A DNA stretch of 64,000 nt from Herbaspirillum sp. alder98 (GTDB taxonomy: Bacteria > Pseudomonadota > Gammaproteobacteria > Burkholderiales > Burkholderiaceae_D): NCBI RefSeq assembly GCF_020179755.1, contig NZ_JAIUCY010000004.1:434001-498000 (forward strand), in the 5' to 3' direction. The notes under the pieces are model-generated. The model had not been told where the DNA came from. It made no database searches and was given only the letters and a program-made list of their open reading frames with translations. Position numbers and translations under genes: made by a program. Within the stretch, counting starts at the first letter, position 1. Each line of letters opens with the position of its first letter. This document shows, one piece after another, positions 27,513 through 36,727 of this stretch.

Positions 27513-29276
27513 ATGCAAAAATTCAGCGGACTCACCCGCCCGGCCGTTTTGGCCCTGCTGCCCCTCTGTACCTCGCTGGCGTTCATGCCAGCGCACGCGC
27601 AGACTGCGGCGACAGCCGCGCCGGTGGTCGTGAAATACGACCTGACCTACGACATCATCAGCCCGCTGCATACCCAGCGCGGCATGGTGGCCAGCGAACA
27701 GGAACTGGCCACCAAGGTTGGCGTCGATATCCTCAAGCGCGGCGGCAACGCCATCGACGCCGGCGTGGCGGTCGGCTTTGCGCTGGCAGTGGTGCTGCCC
27801 AATGCTGGCAACATCGGCGGTGGCGGTTTCATGATGATCCACGATGCCAAGACCGGCAAGAACGTGGCGCTGGACTTCCGCGAGATGGCGCCGCAGCGCG
27901 CCACCCGCAACATGTATCTGGATGACAAGGGCAATGTGGTGCCCGGACGTTCGCTCTACACGCACCTGGCCGTTGGCGTGCCGGGCACCGTGGCCGGGCT
28001 CTCGCATGCATTGAGCAAGTACGGCACGATGAAGTTGTCGCAGGTGATCGAGCCGGCCATCGCGCTGGCCGAAAAAGGTTATCCGGTGAGCCCGGGGCTG
28101 GCGCAGATCCTGGCCGCCGAACGCGAACACCTGGGCCAATGGGAATCGAGCAAGGCGATTTTCTTCAAGGACGGTCGCCCGTTGCAAAGCGGCGAACAGC
28201 TGGTGCAGAAAGACCTGGCCAAGTCATTGCGCCTGATCGCCAAGCAAGGTCCGTCGGCCTTCTATGAAGGCGCCATCGCCAAGAAGATCGTGGCCGAGAT
28301 GGACCAGCACGGCGGCCTGATCACGGCCGAAGACCTGAAGAACTACAAGGTGGTCGAGCGGGTGCCGGTGACCGGCAACTATCGCGGCTACCAGGTGATG
28401 TCGATGCCGCCGCCAAGCTCGGGCGGGGTGCATATCATCCAGATGATGAACATCCTCGAACGCTACCCGCTGAAGCAGTACGGCGCCGACAGCGCGCAGA
28501 GCATCCACGTGATGGCCGAGGCCATGAAGCTGGCCTATGCCGATCGTTCGGAATACCTGGGCGACCCCGATTTCACCAAGGTGCCGGTCAAGGGCCTGAC
28601 CTCGCGCGCGTATGCCGACGAACTGGCCAAGAAGATCAACCCGGAGCGCGCCACGCCATCGTCCGAGATCAAGCCGGGCCAGCCGCAACCTTATGAAAGC
28701 GACCAGACCACGCACTACTCGGTCGCCGACAAGGACGGCAACCTGGTGGCTACCACCTATACGCTGAACCTCAATTTCGGCAGCGGCATCGTAGCCACCG
28801 GCACCGGCATCACGCTCAATAACGAGATGGATGACTTCGCCGCCAAGCCGGGCGTGCCGAACGCTTTCGGCCTGATCGGCGGCGACGCCAATGCAGTGGG
28901 CCCTTACAAGCGTCCGCTGTCGTCGATGTCGCCGACCTTCGTGCTCAAGGATGGCAAGCCTTTCCTGGTCACCGGCAGTCCGGGTGGCAGCCGCATCATC
29001 ACCACCACGCTGCAGACTATCCTCAACGTGATCGACCATGACATGAACGTGGCCGAAGCCACCATCACGCCACGCATCCACCACCAGTGGGCGCCGGACC
29101 AGTTGCGCATCGAAAAGGGCATTTCGGCCGACACCATCAAGATCCTGCAGGACAAGGGTCAGAAGATCAGCGTGCAACCTTCCATGGGCCGTACGCAGAC
29201 CATCCAGATCAAGCAGGATGGCTTCTATGGCTACTCGGACCCGCGCAATCCTGACGGTCGCACATTGGGTTTCTGA
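27513..29276 (+). CDS. ggt: Gamma-glutamyltransferase
   Basis: A 587-residue periplasmic Ntn-hydrolase precursor with a signal peptide ending near AHAQTA. It self-cleaves before the catalytic Thr in QTTHYSVADKDGN (near residue 405), separating large and small subunits. Other family parts are GGNAIDAGVAVGFAL, PNAGNIGGGGFMM and the glutamate-binding LSSMSPTFV and TGSPGGSRII. It hydrolyses glutathione and other gamma-glutamyl compounds. AGGAGAT precedes the ATG. It is monocistronic and followed by a terminator. Confidence 0.96.
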   Translation: MQKFSGLTRPAVLALLPLCTSLAFMPAHAQTAATAAPVVVKYDLTYDIISPLHTQRGMVASEQELATKVGVDILKRGGNAIDAGVAVGFALAVVLPNAGNIGGGGFMMIHDAKTGKNVALDFREMAPQRATRNMYLDDKGNVVPGRSLYTHLAVGVPGTVAGLSHALSKYGTMKLSQVIEPAIALAEKGYPVSPGLAQILAAEREHLGQWESSKAIFFKDGRPLQSGEQLVQKDLAKSLRLIAKQGPSAFYEGAIAKKIVAEMDQHGGLITAEDLKNYKVVERVPVTGNYRGYQVMSMPPPSSGGVHIIQMMNILERYPLKQYGADSAQSIHVMAEAMKLAYADRSEYLGDPDFTKVPVKGLTSRAYADELAKKINPERATPSSEIKPGQPQPYESDQTTHYSVADKDGNLVATTYTLNLNFGSGIVATGTGITLNNEMDDFAAKPGVPNAFGLIGGDANAVGPYKRPLSSMSPTFVLKDGKPFLVTGSPGGSRIITTTLQTILNVIDHDMNVAEATITPRIHHQWAPDQLRIEKGISADTIKILQDKGQKISVQPSMGRTQTIQIKQDGFYGYSDPRNPDGRTLGF

Positions 29277-29315
29277 TCGCCCGCTGACCATGTTTCCCCG
29301 CAAGGGGTCGTAAAG

Positions 29316-29353
29316 AAAAAAGGTCGCTCCCCGCACAGGGGAGCGACCTTTTT
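29316..29353. terminator. Bidirectional Rho-independent terminator
   Basis: A 12-base perfect stem (AGGTCGCTCCCC paired with its complement) has a five-base loop, with an A-run before and a T-run after. It serves ggt (+) and the RTX-like gene (-). Confidence 0.95.
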
Positions 29354-29381
29354 CGTTCTGCAAACCAGCCTGGCCCAGGGT

Positions 29382-32294
29382 TCAGACCAGCGACGGCTGC
29401 GCCAGCGGTGCCTGGGTGAGCAAGTGGCCGGTAGCGGCCATGCTGCCGCCGGGGGTGGCGGCGCCTGCCCCGATCGGGGTGCCGGCAACGCCGGCGGCAT
29501 ACTGGATCAACAAGTCCATGACCTGCACCTCCGGATCTGACGCACGCGTGGCCGCGCACTCGATCATGCCGTCCGTGGCCAGACCGACTTTACTGAGAAG
29601 GGGCGCCAGCGCATAGTTGTCGCGCGTCCACAGCAGGATGTCGCCATTGTTCCGCAGCGCCACTTTAGTGCCGTCTGCGGCGGTGCGGAACTGGCCTCGG
29701 AAACGGATTTCCTTGCGGTCGCCTTCATCGTCCAGCGCCACGACCAGGCTATTGTCGACCACCTCGATGGAGATGTCGCCCTGATCGAAGTCGAGCATCA
29801 CGCAGTCCTTGCCCGACTGGCTCCAGATGTCGATATCGTCGATGCTGCGTTTGATATCGAAGATGTTATTCCCCGGACCGACATCCAGCGTGACACTGCC
29901 ACCACCCTGAACGATATAGGCATCGTCCCCCCCCAAGCCGCCGGCGACGTCGCCGTATCCGTTGAGTACGAACACATTGTTCTCGTTATTGCCGGTAATG
30001 GAGGTGGTGGCATTGGGTGCGGTGACCACGTTCTCGATGGAGCGCAGTGCACTGGTCTTGCCCCCCCACCGCAGGCTGCCAGCATCCGGGGTGGTACTCA
30101 CCCGCATGCCGATCTTGCGTCGGCGGTGCTGTGCGCCATCGTCGTCGGTCTCGAGGTAGGTGTCGGGTGAGGTATCCCATTCCCAGCTTCTGTCATCAGG
30201 GCTCAACTCGATGTTCACCATTGGCCGCCCATCGACGCTGATAGCGTCTGGGCCCGCCAGCACCAGGGTATCTTTGCCCTCGCCGCCATCGAAGGCCGAA
30301 CCGCTGCCAGGAATCGCATTGAGCATGAAGAAGTCGTCCTGTTCGCCGCCCCGCACGGCCTTCTTGCCACGGCGCATGCTGAAGATATTGATACTATCGA
30401 GTACGCCCAGCAATCGGTCGTTGCCATCGCCGGTGGCCCACAATACGGTCTCGGAAGACGAGAGCGCGTTGCGTACCAGGTTGGTGATGCCATTGAGGCC
30501 GGCACTGGCATTGATGCTGTCATCGGCGGCATTGTCGATCACCTTGGCCGGTTGTTGCTCCACATTGACAATCTCGAACTCCGTACCGCTCAGAAAACTG
30601 TTGTCCTCAATATCGATCGGTCGCTGCGGCGTGATTACTGCATCGCCGAAAATCGCGGCGCGCCAGTTCTTTTTTTTCAGGATCGCCTGCAGCTGCGTTG
30701 CCTTGCCAGTTTTATATGCATCGCGTGCGCGACCTACGGCGAGACGATCCTCGACCTCTTGCGTGTTAGACAATCCCACGAAGCTGGTCAGCCCGGTGGT
30801 AAAGCGTTCGCCAGCGGACAGCCCGGCATACGCATCGACATCTTCGACATAACGCACGCTTTGATAGATCCGGGCGCCGGCGATCAAGGCGAGACTGAAG
30901 ACAATCCCCGCTGGGCCAGCCGCACGCACGCCGGCGGCACTAGCTATTCCCAGGCCGAATGACACCCCGGCACCAACGCTGGTCAGGCCGCCGTTGACAT
31001 AGTGGTCCTGGGCCTCCTTGCCACTGGATTGCGCTGCCTGCCGGAATGAAGTGACCGCATTGTAGATGTCGAATGGCACCGTCATGAGCGTTCCAACAAC
31101 GCCACCAGCACGGCCAATATTGGTGCCCAGGCGGGCCATGCCACCCAGCCGCTGGCCGAAGCTGGTGGCGGCGAAGCTATTGAAGCGCGCGACATTGCCG
31201 GCCTGCAGATAGCGGCCGAGCGCCGGGATAGCCGCTTCGGCCGCCAGGCTCGCGCCTTCCGCGCCTAAGCCGGCAGCCTGTATCACCGTCTCGGTGGAGT
31301 CGCCGCGCTCGATGGCTGCCGACAGGTTATGCACGCTGTTATAGATGCCGAATGCCTGCAGGCCGACGCCGGTCTGCCTGACGATCCCGCCGCCCGGCAT
31401 CAGGTACGTCAACGTATTGGATTTCACCCCGCTGGCCGCCTTCGAGACGACGCCCTTGAAGCGGCTCAGCTGGACGTTCATGGCATCGATCAGGATGCGG
31501 CTCTTGGAGGGGCCAATCACCAGCGGCTTATCGCTGGTGCGCACGGAGGCCACCTCCAGCAGGATCTCGGCATTGATGGCGGCACGCGCCGAACGGTCCT
31601 GGCCGACCAGGTAATCCGATTTGAACTGGATCCGGTTCTCCAGATTGTGTTGCAGCGATGGCATGCCATCAGCTTGCGCCACCGTCCACAGCACACGCCC
31701 ATCAACCCGAGCCCCCATTGCGCGCAGATCCATCAGTTCGATGTCCCGCTGCCCCAGCCTGAGGGTCAAGGGCTTCTGCGCAACGGCGAAGAGCCGCTCG
31801 GGAAGCAAGTTGCGTACGACGGGCAGCATATTGGTGTGGCGCGCGTCGCCAGACGGGCGATAGTGACCGCTGGAATTATCCCAGGAGACCAGACGCCCGT
31901 TGTCGAACGAAAGCTCGCCCGCATACAACACATCACTGCCGTTGCCGAACGAGGTATGCCCTTCCACGCCATATTGGCGCAGCTCCGGCGGTCCCGTCCG
32001 CATATCGATGGCGACATAGATGCGCCCAGGATCATCGGCCTTGATGACATAGATGAAATCGCCATCCACCGACGGCGTGAAGGTCGCGCTCGCATCGGTG
32101 GTGTGCAGCGAATAATCTCTGCCGTTCTTGCGCAACTCGAACACATACCTGGGATCGGCCGGTTTCTGGCGGAACTCGGGGCTATAGAATTCTCCCACGG
32201 GAGCAAGCCTGGTACGGGCTTGCAACAAGGGATCAAGCACCTGCTGCACTTGGTCGCGATGGGTGTTGGTTTCGGGATGCGTCGTTACATTCAT
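29382..32294 (-). CDS. Large RTX-like protein with a putative TcdA/TcdB-type pore-forming region
   Basis: A 970-residue protein without a signal peptide. Residues 1-150 look beta-rich and end in the SGHYRPSG motif (about 142-149), which I recall from toxin-associated proteins. Residues about 305-515 are alanine/glycine-rich and amphipathic to hydrophobic. Two stretches, VPFDIYNAVTSFRQAAQSSG and GKEAQDHYVNGG, resemble the TcdA/TcdB and Mcf pore-forming domain. Residues about 620-680 and 768-800 carry degenerate RTX calcium motifs (GDGNDRLLG, GGEQDDFFML, GGEGKDTLVL, GGLGGDDAYIV). GAGGAAAG precedes the ATG at 32292-32294, whereas an ATG 15 bases upstream has no such site. No type I secretion genes adjoin it. 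A secreted toxin or effector is inferred, not shown. Confidence 0.72.
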   Translation of the reverse strand: MNVTTHPETNTHRDQVQQVLDPLLQARTRLAPVGEFYSPEFRQKPADPRYVFELRKNGRDYSLHTTDASATFTPSVDGDFIYVIKADDPGRIYVAIDMRTGPPELRQYGVEGHTSFGNGSDVLYAGELSFDNGRLVSWDNSSGHYRPSGDARHTNMLPVVRNLLPERLFAVAQKPLTLRLGQRDIELMDLRAMGARVDGRVLWTVAQADGMPSLQHNLENRIQFKSDYLVGQDRSARAAINAEILLEVASVRTSDKPLVIGPSKSRILIDAMNVQLSRFKGVVSKAASGVKSNTLTYLMPGGGIVRQTGVGLQAFGIYNSVHNLSAAIERGDSTETVIQAAGLGAEGASLAAEAAIPALGRYLQAGNVARFNSFAATSFGQRLGGMARLGTNIGRAGGVVGTLMTVPFDIYNAVTSFRQAAQSSGKEAQDHYVNGGLTSVGAGVSFGLGIASAAGVRAAGPAGIVFSLALIAGARIYQSVRYVEDVDAYAGLSAGERFTTGLTSFVGLSNTQEVEDRLAVGRARDAYKTGKATQLQAILKKKNWRAAIFGDAVITPQRPIDIEDNSFLSGTEFEIVNVEQQPAKVIDNAADDSINASAGLNGITNLVRNALSSSETVLWATGDGNDRLLGVLDSINIFSMRRGKKAVRGGEQDDFFMLNAIPGSGSAFDGGEGKDTLVLAGPDAISVDGRPMVNIELSPDDRSWEWDTSPDTYLETDDDGAQHRRRKIGMRVSTTPDAGSLRWGGKTSALRSIENVVTAPNATTSITGNNENNVFVLNGYGDVAGGLGGDDAYIVQGGGSVTLDVGPGNNIFDIKRSIDDIDIWSQSGKDCVMLDFDQGDISIEVVDNSLVVALDDEGDRKEIRFRGQFRTAADGTKVALRNNGDILLWTRDNYALAPLLSKVGLATDGMIECAATRASDPEVQVMDLLIQYAAGVAGTPIGAGAATPGGSMAATGHLLTQAPLAQPSLV

Positions 32295-32411
32295 TGCCAC
32301 TTTCCTCATAAAATCGGAAAGCGACAATAAGACATGCGCAACAAAGCGACACTGCATCAAGCATTGTCGCAATGATTTACAAAATTAATACCAGCCCGGG
32401 CGGGCAGCGCA

Positions 32412-32436
32412 CGCCATGCAGGTTGCATGCATGGCG
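32412..32436. other. Perfect 9-base stem hairpin downstream of the CorC-like gene
   Basis: CGCCATGCA and TGCATGGCG flank a seven-base loop. It sits 16 bases beyond the minus-strand stop at 32452. No T-run follows on that strand, so an intrinsic terminator is doubtful; it may protect an mRNA end. Confidence 0.4.
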
Positions 32437-32451
32437 CCGGCTGTGGCCGGA

Positions 32452-33774
32452 TCAGTCCTGGGACAGGCTGGCGCGCGGATAGATCTTGACCAGCACGATC
32501 TTGGGGCCGGACATGCGCTTGATGACCACGTCGAAGGCCGCGAACTCGATCTTCTGGCCTTCCCTGGGCAGGTCGCCCAGCTTTTCCATCACCAGGCCGC
32601 CCACCGAATCGATGCTGTCGTCGTATTCGATATCGATGCCCAGCATGTTCTCAAGCGTAACGATCGGCAGGCTGCCCTTGCCCAGCAAGGTGCCATCGTC
32701 CTGGCGCGTCCACTCGCCGCTGTTGTGGCGAAATTCGTCGCGGATCTCGCCCACCAGCAGGCTGAGCATGTTGTCGAGGGTGATGAAGCCCTGCGGCGAC
32801 TGCCCCTTCTTGCCGATGATGGCAAAGTGCGGCGAGCCGGTGCGAAAGCGGCGCAGCAGGTCCAGCGCCGGCAGCGACGGCGAGATGTACTGCACCGGGC
32901 GCAGGTAATCCTTCAGGTTGACGATGGCGCGACCGTCCTGCTGCGCCAGGAACACATCCTTCAAGTGCACCAGGCCCAGCACCAGCCGGCGTTCGCTGTC
33001 GAAATAGGGATACCGCGAGAAACGGTTGCGGTAAACGATCTCCATGTTCTCGGCCAGCGACTTGTCATCGCCCAGGGCGATGATCTCGCTGGCCGGACGC
33101 ATGATGTCGGCCACATCCATCTCGCTGAAGTTGAGGCTTTGCGCCAGCATGTTCCACTCGTCGCGCGTGAACTTGCCGTTCTTGCCGCTCTTGCCACCGG
33201 CCCGCAGGATCAGCTTGAGTTCGTCGGACGAATAATGGGCGTCATGACCATGGTTGGCGCCCAGGCCGGCGGCCCGCAGCAGCGCATTGGAGCTGGCGTT
33301 GAGAACCCAGATCAGCGGATACATGCCCCAATAGAAACCGTACAGCGGCATGGCGCACCAAAGGCCCAGCTTTTCAGGGCTGCGGATGGCCAGCGACTTG
33401 GGCGCCAGTTCACCCACCACGATATGCAGGAAGGAGATGACGAAGAAGGCGAAAACGAAGGATACGCCGTGGATCAGTTCGGCATTGGTCACGCCAACGA
33501 GGGAGAACAACGGTTCGAGAAGCCGGGCGAATGCCGGTTCACCGATCCAGCCCAGACCGAGAGAGGCCAGCGTGATGCCCAATTGGCAGGCGGAAAGATA
33601 AGCGTCGAGTTGATTGTGCACTACGGCCAGAATGCGACCGCGCAAGCCCTGAGTCTTGGCAATGGCCCTGATGCGCGTTTGTCGCAACTTGACCAGACTG
33701 AATTCTGCAGCAACGAAAAAACCGTTCAACGCAACCAGGAAGAAGGCTGCGACGATCAGTAATATGTTTTCCAA
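32452..33774 (-). CDS. CNNM/CorC (HlyC)-type membrane protein with CBS pair
   Basis: A 440-residue protein. Residues 1-190 form a DUF21/CNNM membrane domain (FFVALNGFFVAAEFSLVKLR, LASLGLGWIGEPA). A tandem CBS domain occupies about 210-340, and a C-terminal CorC/HlyC transporter-associated domain ends in IVLVKIYPRAS. The start is a TTG at 33772-33774, set by AGGAA eight bases upstream; the family begins exactly at this hydrophobic segment. Relatives are linked to magnesium/cobalt efflux. Despite the historic hemolysin label there is no evidence of toxicity. Confidence 0.85.
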   Translation of the reverse strand: MENILLIVAAFFLVALNGFFVAAEFSLVKLRQTRIRAIAKTQGLRGRILAVVHNQLDAYLSACQLGITLASLGLGWIGEPAFARLLEPLFSLVGVTNAELIHGVSFVFAFFVISFLHIVVGELAPKSLAIRSPEKLGLWCAMPLYGFYWGMYPLIWVLNASSNALLRAAGLGANHGHDAHYSSDELKLILRAGGKSGKNGKFTRDEWNMLAQSLNFSEMDVADIMRPASEIIALGDDKSLAENMEIVYRNRFSRYPYFDSERRLVLGLVHLKDVFLAQQDGRAIVNLKDYLRPVQYISPSLPALDLLRRFRTGSPHFAIIGKKGQSPQGFITLDNMLSLLVGEIRDEFRHNSGEWTRQDDGTLLGKGSLPIVTLENMLGIDIEYDDSIDSVGGLVMEKLGDLPREGQKIEFAAFDVVIKRMSGPKIVLVKIYPRASLSQD

Positions 33775-33911
33775 CTAGGGTTCCTATAGGGGTAGTGAAT
33801 CAGGCCCAGGCCATTTATACCGGCCCGGACTCGATAATTTACCATGCTGCGGACAAACAGCTCGCAATATTGCCATATTTGCAATAATCAGCATTTATCC
33901 ACAACACTTGT

Positions 33912-34919
33912 TCAGAACCCTTCCAGCACCACCTTGCCCCGTGCGCGATTGGTTTCGATCAGCGCATGAGCGCGCCGCAGGTTGGCCGCGTTGATGGTGC
34001 CGAAACGCTCGCCGACGGTGGTGCGCAGCACGCCATCGTCGATCAGGCGCGACACCCGTTGCAGCAACTCGTGCTGCTTGATCATGTCCGGCGTGCCGAA
34101 CATGGAACGGGTAAACATCAGCTCCCAATGCAACGAAATGCTCTTGCGCTTGAGCGGCAGCGCGTCCAGCGCGGCCGGATCATCGATCAGCGCAAACTGG
34201 CCCTGCGGCGCCAGCACCTCGACGATCTGCGGGTAGTGCTGGTCGGTGTGGGTCAGGCTGATGACGATATCGACGTTATCGATGCCCAGCTTGTGCAATT
34301 GCTCCGGCAGCGGCCGGGTGTGATCGATCACATGGTGCGCCCCCAGTTCGCTGGCCCATTGAATCGTCTCGGGCCGGGAAGCGGTACCGATCACCGTCAG
34401 CCGGGTCAGCTTGCGCGCCAGTTGCACCAGCATCGAACCGACGCCGCCGGCGGCGCCGATGATCAGCAGCCGACGGCCCTCGCCGCCATTCTCGGCCACG
34501 CCCACGCGGTCGAACAGTAACTCCCAGGCGGTGATGGCGGTCAGCGGAATCGCCGCAGCATCGGCAAAGTCCAGGCTGGCCGGCTTGTGGCCGACGATGC
34601 GTTCGTCCACCACCTGCAACTGGCTGTTGGAACCGGGTCGGGTCAGCGAGCCGGCATAGAACACTTCGTCGCCCGCCTTGAACAGGGTCACCTCGGCGCC
34701 CACCGCGCGCACCACGCCGGCGGCATCCCAGCCCAGCACGCGCGGTTCGGTCACCGGCGCATTGCGGCGGATCTTGGTATCGACTGGATTGACCGATACC
34801 GCCTTGACTTCCACCAGCAGGTCGCGCGGGCCGGGGGTCGGTTCCAGCAGTTCGATGTCGATCAGTGAGTTCTCGTCGGTGCTGGGCAGACCATGCTGCG
34901 TGTAGACTATCGCTTTCAT
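33912..34919 (-). CDS. Zinc-type alcohol dehydrogenase-like / quinone oxidoreductase-like protein
   Basis: A 335-residue medium-chain reductase of the zinc-independent group. It starts MKAIVYTQHG, has GWDAAGVV in place of the zinc site, and a NADPH loop GAAGGVGSMLVQLARK near residue 160. AAAGGAAAT precedes the ATG at 34917-34919; the longer frame to 34994 is unsupported. It is divergent from a LysR gene whose homologues often control such reductases, for example in electrophile stress. The substrate is unknown. Confidence 0.85.
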   Translation of the reverse strand: MKAIVYTQHGLPSTDENSLIDIELLEPTPGPRDLLVEVKAVSVNPVDTKIRRNAPVTEPRVLGWDAAGVVRAVGAEVTLFKAGDEVFYAGSLTRPGSNSQLQVVDERIVGHKPASLDFADAAAIPLTAITAWELLFDRVGVAENGGEGRRLLIIGAAGGVGSMLVQLARKLTRLTVIGTASRPETIQWASELGAHHVIDHTRPLPEQLHKLGIDNVDIVISLTHTDQHYPQIVEVLAPQGQFALIDDPAALDALPLKRKSISLHWELMFTRSMFGTPDMIKQHELLQRVSRLIDDGVLRTTVGERFGTINAANLRRAHALIETNRARGKVVLEGF

Positions 34920-35072
34920 TTCATTTCCTTTGGCAGAGGTTAAGTCGCCGGTCGTTGGCAGGATGTCTTCACGACACCCTCCCCCTTCGACCACGTTGAT
35001 GCCTATGGTACGAAGTTACGACACCGTCGACCACCCGCTGCCGCGACAAGGACTTTCACTCCCGGCGTGAAG

Positions 35073-36002
35073 ATGATCCGTCTTGAAGACTTGCAATTGT
35101 TTATCCGCTCGGCCGCGCTGGGCAGCTTTTCACAGGCTGCGCGCGAGGCCGACCTGTTGCCGGGCCAGGTCAGCGCCGCCATCGCTCGCCTGGAGCGCGA
35201 TCTCGACATCCGCCTGTTTGCCCGCTCTACCCGCAGCCTGCGCCTGACCGAAGAGGGCGAGCGCTACCTGCCCTACGCGACCGAGGCGCTGCAGGCGCTG
35301 CGCGATGGCCAGGACGGCTTGCGCGGCGACGCCACCGAATTGTCGGGCACACTGCAGGTGGCCGCGCCTTCGGACCTGGGGCGCAACGTGCTGCTGCCGT
35401 GGCTGTCGGAGTTTCGTCGCGCCCATCCCCGGCTCGACCTGCGCCTGCTGGTATCGGACCAGGTGGCCGATGTCTTTCGCGATCCGGTCGATATCGCCAT
35501 CCGCTACGGCCGCATGGAAGACGCCAGCTTCATCGCCCTGCCTCTGGCGCCCGACAACCGTCGCGTGCTGGTGGCGTCGCCCGATTACCTGCGACGCCAT
35601 GGCGCGCCGCAATCGCTGGCGCAACTGGCCGGACACGATTGCCTGCTGTACCAGTTGCATGGACGGGTCTACGACAAGTGGTTTTTTCCCGATCGCGAGG
35701 GCCAGCATACGGTGGCCGTGCGGGGGCCGCTGGTGACCGACGATGGCGATGTGGTGCGGCGCTGGGCGCTGGCCGGCGAAGGCATCGCCTATAAGTCGTG
35801 GCTGGACGTGGGCGCCGACGTGCGTGCGCGGCGGCTGCAGATCGTGCTGCCGCAACAGCGGGGCCAGGCAGCGCCGCTGCATCTGGTGTGCCCGCACCGG
35901 CGCCAGTTTTCACCGGCAGTGCGGCAGTTGCAGGCCTTGCTGGCCGCGCGCTGCACGGCACTGGGCGCAGACCTGGAACAGGAACTGCGCAGCGAAGGCT
36001 AG
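35073..36002 (+). CDS. LysR-family regulator
   Basis: A 309-residue LysR regulator with an N-terminal winged helix (LGSFSQAAREADLLPGQVSAAIARLE) and an effector domain of the CrgA/DhcR subgroup (PSDLGRNVLLPWLSEF, DIAIRYG). A GTG two codons upstream (35067) is an alternative start, and no clear Shine-Dalgarno decides between them. It is divergent from the quinone-reductase-like gene across about 150 bases, so it probably regulates that gene. Confidence 0.85.
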   Translation: MIRLEDLQLFIRSAALGSFSQAAREADLLPGQVSAAIARLERDLDIRLFARSTRSLRLTEEGERYLPYATEALQALRDGQDGLRGDATELSGTLQVAAPSDLGRNVLLPWLSEFRRAHPRLDLRLLVSDQVADVFRDPVDIAIRYGRMEDASFIALPLAPDNRRVLVASPDYLRRHGAPQSLAQLAGHDCLLYQLHGRVYDKWFFPDREGQHTVAVRGPLVTDDGDVVRRWALAGEGIAYKSWLDVGADVRARRLQIVLPQQRGQAAPLHLVCPHRRQFSPAVRQLQALLAARCTALGADLEQELRSEG

Positions 36003-36014
36003 GGCCTGTTCACA

Positions 36015-36623
36015 TTAAATCTGCGAGATGCGTTGCCCCAATTTTTCCATCAGGGCCGCCTTCACCGCGTCCCACTCGTCATCGATGATCGAGAACCGCA
36101 CCGAGTTGCGCTTGCGGCCGTCGGGCATGATGCGCTCATGCCGCACGATGCCCTCCTGGGTGGCGCCGATGCGCAGGATCGCCGCGCGCGAGCGGGTGTT
36201 GAGTTCGTCGGTGGTGAATTGCACCCGCACGCAGCCCAGTTGCTCGAAGGCGTGCTGCAACAGCAGCAACTTGGCCTCGGTATTGGCGCCGCTGCGCTGA
36301 TGCGATTGCGCCAGCCAGGTATGGCCGATCTCCAGCTTGCGGTGGCCCGCGTCCATCTTCCAGAAGCGGGTGGTGCCGATCACCTGGCCCGTGCCGCGCA
36401 GCACGATGACGAACGGCCAGACGTTGCCGGCAGCGCGCCCGTCCAATGCGATCGACAAGTATTTGTCGATCGTGGCCGCCGACGGCACCACGGTCAGCGT
36501 CATGTTCCACAACTGACCATCGGCGGCGGCCTCCAGCAAAGCCTGGCGATGCCCGGGCTGGAGCGGCTGGAGTTCAAGCAACTGGCCACTCAGCGTGGGT
36601 TGCGGCGAGATAAAGGCGGTCAT
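36015..36623 (-). CDS. GNAT-family N-acetyltransferase (RimJ/RimL-like)
   Basis: A 202-residue acetyltransferase. The acetyl-CoA region is present as GHTWLAQSHQRSGANTEAKLLLLQHAFEQLG, where the usual Q/RxxGxG/A loop appears as QRSGAN. The strand RVQFTTDELNTRSRAAILRIGA and the C-terminal RFSIIDDEW are typical of the RimJ/L (Acetyltransf_3) group. The ATG at 36621-36623 is chosen. The gene converges on the LysR gene with a 12-base gap. The acetylated target is unknown. Confidence 0.82.
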   Translation of the reverse strand: MTAFISPQPTLSGQLLELQPLQPGHRQALLEAAADGQLWNMTLTVVPSAATIDKYLSIALDGRAAGNVWPFVIVLRGTGQVIGTTRFWKMDAGHRKLEIGHTWLAQSHQRSGANTEAKLLLLQHAFEQLGCVRVQFTTDELNTRSRAAILRIGATQEGIVRHERIMPDGRKRNSVRFSIIDDEWDAVKAALMEKLGQRISQI

Positions 36624-36727
36624 GCGGCTCCCTGCAGTCACGATGCGATTGATGCCCGCATCATGCCGCATCGCGCGGCTGCCTGCGAGTAACAGTTTGC
36701 CCGCAAAGCAGCCGCAACAGCGGCCCC

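Noticed and set aside
32452..33774. Reading the CorC/HlyC-type gene together with the RTX-like gene as a haemolysin locus
   Set aside because: The HlyC label of this family is historical. The protein is a CNNM/CBS membrane protein and has no acyltransferase resemblance to the RTX-activating HlyC, so adjacency is not evidence of a toxin operon.
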